Below the pieces are notes generated by a model that worked only from the letters and a program-made list of their open reading frames with translations, did not search any database and had not been told where the DNA came from. From positions 1 to 18,009 of the forward strand of contig JAFZMA010000165.1 of assembly GCA_017551215.1 (NCBI GenBank): a DNA stretch of 18,009 bases. The letters run 5' to 3'. Position numbers and translations under genes: made by a program. The stretch comes from Bacteroidales bacterium (lineage in GTDB: Bacteria > Bacteroidota > Bacteroidia > Bacteroidales > UBA932). This document shows, piece by piece, positions 7,039 through 12,718 of this stretch (within the stretch, counting starts at the first letter, position 1; the number at the start of each line of letters is the position of its first letter).

Positions 7039-7350
7039 CTATTTACCTGCAGCTGTAAGAGTTGCCTTGTTGTCGGCAAGTTTGCTGTCATCTGCATTGG
7101 CTACCTGAACGCCGATACCGAACAGTTCGCTCAGCTTGTTCTCGAAAGTGCCAACCTGAGTGTTTCCGCCAACTGCGAGCTTTCCTCCCTTTGCCTTAGG
7201 GTCTTTGATTTCTGCAAGGGTTGCATCATCGTTTGCGAACTGCTTGCAAGCTTTTGTGGTGTAAACGCGGAGGGTTGCTCCAAAAGCTTTCTTGAAGTCA
7301 GCCTTCAGAGTTTTAACCTTCATTCTTGGATCAATGTTAAAATCTGCCAT
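7039..7350 (-). CDS. Conserved hypothetical protein, 103 residues
   Basis: Starts MADFNIDPRMKVKTLKADF and continues with GATLRVYTTKACKQFANDD, then GNTQVGTFENKLSELFGIGVQ and VANADDSKLADN. I recall proteins of this layout in Bacteroidota next to TerB-like and OmpA-type genes, but no function is known to me. It looks like a compact soluble alpha/beta protein with a Gly/Lys-rich middle (PKAKGGKLAVGG). No signal peptide or membrane segment. It is the last gene before the strong terminator; the next upstream gene stops 36 bases away. Confidence 0.8.
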   Translation of the reverse strand: MADFNIDPRMKVKTLKADFKKAFGATLRVYTTKACKQFANDDATLAEIKDPKAKGGKLAVGGNTQVGTFENKLSELFGIGVQVANADDSKLADNKATLTAAGK

Positions 7351-7386
7351 AAACGTTAGTTTTAAAGTGATGATATTTGTTGATAA

Positions 7387-7581
7387 TTATTTGGAGTTCA
7401 GAAAATCAATCAGTTTGGCTCCAAATGTCCTGGTATTCCATTTCTCGTCATAATCGAACCCGGCCTCTTTGGCAATGGTTCTCAAAGCGTCTTTAGTGTT
7501 GTCATAGGTCTTGAAAACCCTGATGCTTCCGCTTTCTTCTTTTTCAATAACGAAGTATTCAAAAGTTGCGAATTTGCTCAT
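7387..7581 (-). CDS. Hypothetical protein, 64 residues
   Basis: A small soluble protein: MSKFATFEYFVIEKEESGSIRVF (beta-hairpin-like), then a helix DALRTIAKEAGFDYDEKWNTR and a C-terminal helix. No recognised domain. It sits 23 bases after the TerB-like gene and 36 bases before the 103-residue gene, in the same direction, with codon use like its neighbours. Probably part of the same operon. Confidence 0.7.
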   Translation of the reverse strand: MSKFATFEYFVIEKEESGSIRVFKTYDNTKDALRTIAKEAGFDYDEKWNTRTFGAKLIDFLNSK

Positions 7582-7604
7582 AATAAATAGTTTTAAGATT
7601 AATT

Positions 7605-8018
7605 TTAGTCAAAGCTTATTTCAAGTTCCGGTTCTGACTTGATAAGGTCTGCAAGCATAAGCATTACAAACTGGTGATCCATATCCAAAGCGTCCGCTGC
7701 CGCCAGGAGGTTGGTCATTTCGTCATAAGAAAGAACATTGTCGCTGATTACAATCTGAAGGAATGCCTCCATTACGATTCCCACTTCTTCGTCGTCAACC
7801 TTGGCGGCGGCTTCTTCCAAATATTCTGTTGCTTTCTCAGCAGACAGCTTCTTAACTTTTGCTAACTCTTCGTCTACAAGTTTGACAAACACATCTTCTT
7901 TGAATTCAAGAGCCTCAGCAACTTCTTTTACGGCCTCTTTTTCCGCTTCTAGATACTCTTCGTCGGCCCAGATGGCTGCTGCCATGAAAGAAGCAAATAC
8001 TCTAATATCTGTTTTCAT
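7605..8018 (-). CDS. TerB-like acidic all-helical protein
   Basis: A 137-residue, strongly acidic, helical protein: IRVFASFMAAAIWADEEYLEAE, then EAVKEVAEALEF, VMEAFLQIVISDNVLSYDEM and LLAAADALDMDHQFV. The repeated A-x-A-D-x-x-x-x-x-E-x-x pattern and the D-x-x-L-S-Y-D-E turn are those of the TerB/DjlA-N superfamily, known from tellurite-resistance and phage-related stress loci, where TerB-type proteins associate with the membrane and other Ter proteins. No TerC or TerD is visible in the window, so a tellurite phenotype should not be assumed. It starts six bases after the stop of the H1-like gene, in the same direction, so coupled expression is likely. Confidence 0.65.
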   Translation of the reverse strand: MKTDIRVFASFMAAAIWADEEYLEAEKEAVKEVAEALEFKEDVFVKLVDEELAKVKKLSAEKATEYLEEAAAKVDDEEVGIVMEAFLQIVISDNVLSYDEMTNLLAAADALDMDHQFVMLMLADLIKSEPELEISFD

Positions 8019-8024
8019 AATTGT

Positions 8025-8219
8025 TTATTTAAATAATCTTAATATTCTGTTTTTCAGGCTTCCTTTCGCCCTTCTTGCCTTAGCCATTCTGGCGGCGATA
8101 GCCTTTCCTTCCTTAGTTCTTTTGTCAACTTTTCCGGAAGCGGTCTTTTTTACTGCGGGCTTTTTAGCCGTAGCCTTTTTTGGCGCAGTCTTTTTTGTGG
8201 TTGTTTTTTTAGTTGCCAT
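8025..8219 (-). CDS. Lysine/alanine-rich H1-like protein, 64 residues
   Basis: The first half is a histone H1-like tail of KKT, KKA and AKK repeats; the second half holds VDKRTKEGKAIAARMAKARR at about residues 31-50 and a basic end. The composition suggests binding to nucleic acid or to acidic partners, as in bacterial H1-like proteins; the acidic TerB-like protein lies six bases downstream. The VDKRTKEGKAI motif is also present twice in the next gene upstream. TAA of this gene is inside the TTTAAATAAA that precedes the TerB-like ATG. Function unproven. Confidence 0.75.
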   Translation of the reverse strand: MATKKTTTKKTAPKKATAKKPAVKKTASGKVDKRTKEGKAIAARMAKARRAKGSLKNRILRLFK

Positions 8220-8234
8220 AGTCTAACGGTTTGG

Positions 8235-8489
8235 TTATCTGTATTTCTTCTTTAAAGCTCTTCTAGCCTTGGCCATTCTGGCGATTATTGCCTTTCCTTC
8301 CTTGGTTCTCTTGTCAACGCTTCCGTCAGCATTCTTTTTAACGGTTTTTGCATTGATTTTTTTCTTGAGAAGAGTCTTGTTCTTTTTCATGGTCCGCTGG
8401 GCCTTTTTCACCCTTTCAGCGATGGCCTTTCCTTCCTTCGTTCTTCTGTCAACGTGTCCGGATGCCGTTTTCTTGGTTTTAGTTTTCAT
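8235..8489 (-). CDS. Lysine-rich protein with two copies of a VD[KR]RTKEGKAI motif, 84 residues
   Basis: Very basic protein with the motif VDRRTKEGKAIAERVKKAQR at residues 13-32 and VDKRTKEGKAIIARMAKARR at 58-77, separated by a lysine-rich linker. It is an internal duplication of the unit found once in the 64-residue neighbour, which stops 15 bases downstream. Each unit looks like a short turn plus an amphipathic basic helix, so nucleic-acid binding is a reasonable guess. Its ATG overlaps the end of the preceding membrane protein gene by 11 bases, which points to coupled translation. Confidence 0.75.
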   Translation of the reverse strand: MKTKTKKTASGHVDRRTKEGKAIAERVKKAQRTMKKNKTLLKKKINAKTVKKNADGSVDKRTKEGKAIIARMAKARRALKKKYR

Positions 8490-8727
8490 TGTCTTTATTT
8501 AAATTATCATACTTGATTCCGAAAAATCCAGCGAAAAAATGGCGGAATCTAATTACAAATAGTATAATCAGTGTTATTGGAGAGATCAGCCATGTCCAAC
8601 TCCCAAATAATTTTGCTTCCAAAATAGTTAGTACGATCCAAATTACGATATACCCTAATGTTTTTATAATAGGCATTAGTTCTTCCCTGAATTCTGCTCC
8701 GTCATTGTAAGATTCTTGTTTTGACAT
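8479..8727 (-). CDS. Small membrane protein, 82 residues
   Basis: An acidic N-terminal stretch of about 18 residues is followed by two hydrophobic segments: IIKTLGYIVIWIVLTILEAKLF (about 20-41) and WTWLISPITLIILFVI (about 44-59). The polar tail is KYDNLNKDNEN. Predicted inner-membrane protein, no family recognised. The last codons overlap the start of the H1-like gene by 11 bases. Confidence 0.7.
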   Translation of the reverse strand: MSKQESYNDGAEFREELMPIIKTLGYIVIWIVLTILEAKLFGSWTWLISPITLIILFVIRFRHFFAGFFGIKYDNLNKDNEN

Positions 8728-8739
8728 ATCTGAGAATTG

Positions 8740-8967
8740 TTATATGAGTTGTTTTTTTTTATTTAAAACTAAAGAAACAATTGTTCTAAGCAAGATAATA
8801 GAGGCTACCATCAAAAAAAATGGAAATAAAAGAAATGACAGAAAAAAACCTCTTTCAGGAATCCTTCCTAACCAATTTTTGATATAATTAATATTTATCC
8901 ATCCGAATAGAAACTTCTTGACTTTTTGACGAGTTTCTATTCCGCTTTGGTAGTTTTTCTCTTTCAT
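8740..8967 (-). CDS. Small membrane protein, 75 residues (overlaps the next ORF)
   Basis: A charged N-terminus (MKEKNYQSGIETRQKVKK), then one or two hydrophobic segments (FFLSFLLFPFFLMVASIILLRTIVSLVL) and a KKK tail. It overlaps the 73-residue ORF at 8888-9109 by 80 bases in another frame, which is unusual for this compact but mostly non-overlapping run. Either both are real small genes or they are two parts of one gene split by a frameshift. The ORF has an A-run (T-run on the plus strand) near its end. Confidence 0.5.
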   Translation of the reverse strand: MKEKNYQSGIETRQKVKKFLFGWININYIKNWLGRIPERGFFLSFLLFPFFLMVASIILLRTIVSLVLNKKKQLI

Positions 8968-9109
8968 ATTTGAGGTCTTCCTTTTCGTCTTTCTTTTTTA
9001 GATCGTCAAGTTCTTTTAGTGAGACTATCTTGATTAACGCCACAACTAACTTATAAGGAAAGATTATTAGCTTTATAAGCAATTTGAGAATGAACTTAAT
9101 AATATCCAT
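8888..9109 (-). CDS. Small membrane-associated protein, 73 residues (overlaps the previous ORF)
   Basis: One N-terminal hydrophobic helix (MDIIKFILKLLIKLIIFPY to about residue 30) followed by a highly charged tail (LKKKDEKEDLKYEREKLPKR) predicted to be coiled or disordered. It begins 49 bases after the OmpA-type gene stops. The last 26 codons overlap the 75-residue ORF in another frame, and the tail after about residue 55 looks less protein-like, so a frameshift joining the two ORFs is possible. Confidence 0.5.
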   Translation of the reverse strand: MDIIKFILKLLIKLIIFPYKLVVALIKIVSLKELDDLKKKDEKEDLKYEREKLPKRNRNSSKSQEVSIRMDKY

Positions 9110-9158
9110 ATAATCACTACTCTATAGGCTACTCACAGTTTTTAGCGGACACTAACAA

Positions 9159-10067
9159 TTACTCTATAACAATGAATTCTGTACGTCTGTTTTCTGGAGC
9201 GTTAGGGTTATCCGGATTTTTAAGACGGGAAGAACCATATCCCACATATTCAAGTCTAGATTCTTCTATTCCTTCGTTGTTAATAAGGAAATTGACAGCA
9301 GCCTTTGCTCTTTCCACCGACAGGTTCTGGTTGAAATTTGCGTCTCCTTCTGCAGAGGTGTGCCCCTCAAGCTTTAATTTTAAATCAGGGTTCTTTTTGA
9401 GAACCTTGGCTAGATCGTGAAGAACGAATTTTGCGCTTTCACTCAAATCTGCTTTCCCGGAGATAAATTCCGCAGCGTTGAAATTCTTCTCAATTTCTTC
9501 GATTTGCTGTAGGTAAAGCGTGTCGTGAACAACCACAACTTTTTCGACTTCCTTGACGACCTCTTTACCCTTTCTACCAAAGAGCAAGAATAGTATTAGA
9601 AGAAGAGCAAGAACTCCAATAAGAGCCCATACCCACCAAGGGATACCCTTCTTTACGACAGGAGGAACATAGCCATTGAGGTATTCCAGCCAGAAACCAC
9701 CCTTTTTGCCAATGCCTTTTTCCGCCTCTTCAAAAGAAGCTACTTCTATTCCATACTGTTTGGCGTGTTCAACAAGTCTAAGGAAACTTGGCTTAGTCCA
9801 CATGGAAACGACAGCCACCTTTTGATTGTTACCCATTGTGAGAAGCTCGTCTTCTTTCTGGAAAAATCCATTCCAGTTGGCTTCAGTTCCTTTTTCTCCT
9901 GCTTTCACAAAGTTTTTCTTTACTCCAGAGTCAGGATTTAACGAATCGGGGAAGGCTTTCTGTAAATCTTCCATTTTTGCATGTGGGTACATAACCATAT
10001 ACGCATGCATAATTCCTAATGCGGTGCGGTTTTGCGCCTTGCCGTGCACTTTTACTTTACTGGTCAT
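9159..10067 (-). CDS. Membrane-anchored OmpA-family protein with cytoplasmic N-terminal domain
   Basis: A 302-residue protein in three parts. Residues 1-135: soluble N-terminal domain, unassigned, with GIMHAYMVMYPHAKMEDLQ and AVVSMWTKPSFLRLVEHA. Residues 141-165: one membrane helix (PWWVWALIGVLALLLILFLL). Residues 196-302: OmpA/MotB-like peptidoglycan-binding domain with LEGHTSAEGD, LSVERAKAAVNFL and RRTEFIVIE. There is no signal peptide, so the N-terminal domain should be in the cytoplasm and the OmpA domain should hold the wall, a layout that can link a cell-envelope signal to the cytoplasm. It is the first gene of the leftward run and lies right behind the structured RNA at 10090-10284. 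Confidence 0.9.
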   Translation of the reverse strand: MTSKVKVHGKAQNRTALGIMHAYMVMYPHAKMEDLQKAFPDSLNPDSGVKKNFVKAGEKGTEANWNGFFQKEDELLTMGNNQKVAVVSMWTKPSFLRLVEHAKQYGIEVASFEEAEKGIGKKGGFWLEYLNGYVPPVVKKGIPWWVWALIGVLALLLILFLLFGRKGKEVVKEVEKVVVVHDTLYLQQIEEIEKNFNAAEFISGKADLSESAKFVLHDLAKVLKKNPDLKLKLEGHTSAEGDANFNQNLSVERAKAAVNFLINNEGIEESRLEYVGYGSSRLKNPDNPNAPENRRTEFIVIE

Positions 10068-10072
10068 AATGA

Positions 10073-10101
10073 TATGTGGTTAATAATTAACAATCCACAT
10101 A
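10073..10101 (-). promoter_or_regulatory. Start-codon-proximal hairpin that competes with the RNA closing helix
   Basis: TATGTGG (10073-10079) and CCACATA (10095-10101) are exact complements; inside, GTTAA/TTAAC extends the hairpin. In the minus-strand transcript it ends five bases before the AUG of the OmpA-type gene. Its 5' arm UAUGUG is also the 3' arm of the closing helix of the upstream RNA (10279-10284), so the two pairings exclude one another. Confidence 0.55.
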
Positions 10102-10284
10102 AAGAAAGCGCGGACTGTTTCCCGTTTCAAGATGAAGGCTCTGGTAAGCCATGGACTAAAACAAGCAACAGCCCACGCCGGGTATCTATACGAGATAGAT
10201 AGCGTGAGATGCGGCTTCTCCAGTCCATAAAAATTTACCAGATTCTCATCTTGGAGTTGCCGGACGCTTTCCTGCGTCTATGTG
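10090..10284 (-). ncRNA. Long rod-like structured RNA (leader or 6S-like), unassigned
   Basis: Nested helices over about 190 nt (plus-strand positions): CACATA 10096-10101 with TATGTG 10279-10284; AAGATGA 10129-10135 with TCATCTT 10246-10252; TCTGGTAA 10140-10147 with TTACCAGA 10235-10242; ATGGACT 10151-10157 with AGTCCAT 10222-10228; CACGC 10174-10178 with GCGTG 10202-10206; TATCTAT 10183-10189 with ATAGATA 10195-10201. That is 40 base pairs in register, far beyond chance. On the minus strand a TATATTTG promoter element sits four bases upstream. The shape, a long rod with internal loops, recalls 6S RNA or Bacteroidota structured RNAs, but the position 23 bases before the OmpA-type ATG also fits a cis-acting leader. 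No protein reading is apparent. Confidence 0.7.
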
Positions 10285-10287
10285 AGA

Positions 10288-10295
10288 CAAATATA
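10288..10295 (-). promoter_or_regulatory. -7 promoter element of the structured RNA / OmpA-type operon
   Basis: TATATTTG on the minus strand, a full match to TAnnTTTG; start expected near 10281, exactly at the first helix strand. No good -33 element was found at the usual spacing. From here to the kinase stop at 10416 (about 120 bases) I see no gene, only an AGACAATTTGTCT palindrome. Confidence 0.55.
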
Positions 10296-10415
10296 ACAAA
10301 AAGTGACAACAAATCATAACACTTTGCTCACATACATCTTTTTTCAGCATGGGCGCTTCTTAGAAACAAAGGTATGGGATAGGAAAAGAGAGACAATTTG
10401 TCTTTTCTTGTCTTT

Positions 10416-11654
10416 TTATTTTTGGATTTGGCTCCACCACCATTTTTCGCGATTGAAAGCAGGGGTGTACATTTTGTCATCCGACAGGGTGTTAAGGTGA
10501 GATCTAAGGGCGTTTTTAAGCAGAATTTTTTCTTCCGAGGAACCCGTGTAACTCTCTGTTATTATGTCAATTTGCTTTTTCAACTTTTCGAGCGACCGTT
10601 GATATTGATCTCCCCACAGAGGCTGTTTGCTGAAAGCATCCAGATAAGCTTTGGAGGAGTAGTAATCATCGCAAGCTTTCAGGCATAGTTTTGCCTCTGC
10701 GTCTATTTGGCGCTCCAGCACTTTCATAAGAGAATCTCTGTAGCGGTTGAAGGCTTCTTCCTTTTCTTTTTCTTTCCTCAGCGATTCGGATTGCAGGCGG
10801 AGAGAATCGGCAGTGCCTTGAATTGCCTGGATAGAGGTGTTGGCGTCTGCAAGCCTTTGGCGTTCCTTTAGCAGGAGAATTGTCGGAAGTATGAGCATTG
10901 CAAGAAGCAAGGCCGCGATGGCTATTTGATATGGACGATTGCGTCTTTTCCAGGCACGCTTTAGATCATCGATGCTGGAGTAGCGGCTGTTGAGGTCTTG
11001 TCTTGTGCAACGGCTTGAGATAGAGCGGTAACGGCCGGGGAAGATATCTTGCATCAACTTCCCGATAGAGTATATATCACTTCTGGCATCGAGCGTGGAG
11101 TCCAGCCTTTCCCTATGTGCCAGGAGTTCCGGGGAGGCGTATTGAGGTGTTGCGCCAAGAGTTTTCTCCAGATAATTGGAGTCGTCATCGCTGAGGCCAA
11201 AATCTATGATTTTTAAATCATTGTCTTTGTTCGTGACAACAATGTTCTGAGGCTTAAGGTCGTTGTGGATTAGGCCGCTGCGGTGGATATAGCCCACGGC
11301 GTCCAGCAGTTGGAGAAAGATACGTTTGCGGTCTTGGAGTTTGGGCTTTTCCTGAAGGTATGAATCCAGTGTTCGGCCCTCGACATATTCCATGATGATG
11401 GCGGGGCCGGCAGGTGTGCTTTCTTCAAAGGTAAAGATGCTGACAATGTGAGGATGCGTAAGGCCACAGCACAGACTGTATTCCCTTTTCAGAAGATTTG
11501 CCGCCCTGGCGGAGTTGTCTTTGGCGGTCTTGAGAATGAAGAACTTGCCGGCCCGTCTTGCACGGAAAAGCCCCGGAGATATTTCCGAAATCTCCATATA
11601 TCCTCCACCTGTTTCAACCGGAGCGTCTACCCTGTCAAAAGACTCGCTGATCAT
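10416..11654 (-). CDS. Membrane-anchored Ser/Thr protein kinase (Hanks type)
   Basis: A 412-residue protein. Kinase domain: invariant Lys in FILKTAK (about residue 42), catalytic loop HNDLKPQN (130-137), DFGLS (151-155) and ATPQYASPE as activation/P+1 region. The usual Gly-rich loop is degenerate (ISPGLFRARR). A membrane helix follows (IAIAALLLAMLILPTILLL, about 242-262), and the C-terminal 150 residues are a charged coiled coil, presumably periplasmic. Catalytic HxD is present as HND, so activity is expected. I chose ATG at 11654; the ORF can be extended to a TTG at 11705, but that adds 17 residues not expected of the family. The gene is divergent from the 219-residue gene. A phospho-target is not evident; the neighbouring OmpA-type operon is a guess. 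Confidence 0.88.
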   Translation of the reverse strand: MISESFDRVDAPVETGGGYMEISEISPGLFRARRAGKFFILKTAKDNSARAANLLKREYSLCCGLTHPHIVSIFTFEESTPAGPAIIMEYVEGRTLDSYLQEKPKLQDRKRIFLQLLDAVGYIHRSGLIHNDLKPQNIVVTNKDNDLKIIDFGLSDDDSNYLEKTLGATPQYASPELLAHRERLDSTLDARSDIYSIGKLMQDIFPGRYRSISSRCTRQDLNSRYSSIDDLKRAWKRRNRPYQIAIAALLLAMLILPTILLLKERQRLADANTSIQAIQGTADSLRLQSESLRKEKEKEEAFNRYRDSLMKVLERQIDAEAKLCLKACDDYYSSKAYLDAFSKQPLWGDQYQRSLEKLKKQIDIITESYTGSSEEKILLKNALRSHLNTLSDDKMYTPAFNREKWWWSQIQK

Positions 11655-11747
11655 AAAGACATACGAATATACCAAGTTTTTGGAAGATAACACCACAAAA
11701 GACAAATTGTGACAAATGTTTCTGCGGAGCGAGTTGCAGAGATTTGT

Positions 11748-11755
11748 TACTTTTG
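11748..11755 (+). promoter_or_regulatory. -7 promoter element of the 219-residue gene
   Basis: TACTTTTG matches TAnnTTTG and lies about 50 bases before the ATG at 11807. The -33 box is weak. The 150-base divergent intergenic region serves both this gene and the kinase. Confidence 0.45.
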
Positions 11756-11806
11756 TAAAACGGACGATTTGGTGAGGATTGTTTTACGTCTTAATAACTT
11801 TGGAGT

Positions 11807-12466
11807 ATGTCCATATCATCTGATATACCGCAGATTGCCGCCCTCAAGAATAAGGTGGAAGAGTTCTTTGGAAAGAGTCTTGTTACACACACAGACTATC
11901 TTGAACTTGTAGATTCCATAGAAAAATCCCTGAAGGAGCATGTGTCTGAATCTACCTTGGAAAGATTGTGGGGTTATTCCACCAGAGAGAATAAAAACGG
12001 GAAGGTGTCCATTCGGACTTTAAATGTTTTGGCGAGACTTTGCAGCTTTTCCGGTTGGGAAGATTTCTGCGCGTGGCTCAAAGCCGAACAGAAAAAGGAG
12101 TCGGAACTTTTTACAGGCAAAGTTCTCAGGTCTATGGACTTGGAGGAAGGAGCCCGGCTTTTGATTGGGTGGCAGCCAGACCGACTATGTACCGTGCGGT
12201 ATCTTGGAGACAACCTGTTTGAGGTGGAAGGCGCGGAGAATACTTCTCTTTCTCAAGGCGACAGATTCAAGGTCATCCAGTTCCAGTTGGGCCGCCCTCT
12301 GTATCTGGAGGAATTCTGTTCAGCTTCATCAGCGCCAGCTCCCGGCAGCACTCCCCATGCCATTCCTTCTGTTCTGTCTTCAGATACCTCAGCCTTAAAG
12401 ACAGTTATTTCCGGCACATACGCCGTAGGTCAAGAGCATGGTCTCACCACTTTAAAATTGCTATAA
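11807..12466 (+). CDS. Conserved Bacteroidota hypothetical protein, 219 residues, with HTH-like N-terminal part
   Basis: The first 100 residues are helical: a start similar to ALKNKVEEFFGKSL, then LVDSIEKSLKEHVSESTLERLWGY and SIRTLNVLARLCSFSGWEDFCAWL. SESTLERLWGY followed by RTLNVLARL looks like a DNA-binding helix-turn-helix arrangement; proteins of this layout are frequent in Bacteroidales, with no characterised role known to me. The middle part (residues 110-165) is a small beta domain (GKVLRSMDLEEGARLLIGWQ). The end is Ser/Pro-rich then YAVGQEHGLTTLKLL. It is divergent from the kinase gene, a typical place for a regulator or a kinase substrate, which is inference. Confidence 0.75.
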   Translation: MSISSDIPQIAALKNKVEEFFGKSLVTHTDYLELVDSIEKSLKEHVSESTLERLWGYSTRENKNGKVSIRTLNVLARLCSFSGWEDFCAWLKAEQKKESELFTGKVLRSMDLEEGARLLIGWQPDRLCTVRYLGDNLFEVEGAENTSLSQGDRFKVIQFQLGRPLYLEEFCSASSAPAPGSTPHAIPSVLSSDTSALKTVISGTYAVGQEHGLTTLKLL

Positions 12467-12469
12467 CGC

Positions 12470-12718
12470 TCCTGTCGTCCCAAAATTGGCGGTGGTGGCT
12501 AAGTGCCTTAGTTTCAACGATATGAGTGGTTGGTCCTGCACCGTTTTTGCTGCAGGACCAACTACTTATACGACTGAATTACAACGGTTTAACCGCCATC
12601 GCTTACTAGGGGAGATAGCAGTTGGAGGATGAAATGCGCGAGATAGGGACTACACCTTAGGGTTTGACTATCATCGGGTGCGAACGGGAGGTTAACCGCC
12701 ACCGGATACAGCGGGGAG
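12470..12718. other. Non-coding stretch between 219-residue gene and S41 protease
   Basis: About 250 bases without a believable gene. It holds the hairpin at 12529-12562 and two copies of a short direct repeat, GGTTTAACCGCCATCG (12586-12601) and AGGTTAACCGCCACCGG (12689-12705). The two flanking genes converge here. Confidence 0.5.
12529..12562. terminator. Perfect 12-bp hairpin between convergent genes
   Basis: GTTGGTCCTGCA (12529-12540), loop CCGTTTTTGC, TGCAGGACCAAC (12551-12562). The stem is GC-rich and perfect, and lies 62 bases after the 219-residue gene. No T-run follows, so it is either a weak bidirectional terminator between convergent genes or a repeat-type (REP-like) hairpin. Confidence 0.5.

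Noticed and set aside
7605..8018. Complete tellurite-resistance (ter) operon
   Set aside because: Only a TerB-like protein is seen; TerC, TerD and TerZ-type genes are absent.
8269..8502. Hydrophobic plus-strand frames opposite the H1-like genes
   Set aside because: Antisense of lysine-rich codons gives Phe/Leu-rich frames; they look like membrane proteins only for that reason.
4620..10067. Prophage or conjugative element
   Set aside because: No integrase, terminase, capsid, tail, relaxase or Tra gene; small membrane and basic proteins alone do not support it.
12470..12718. tRNA gene in the intergenic gap
   Set aside because: The hairpin is a single perfect stem; no cloverleaf, T-loop or CCA-end pattern could be drawn.
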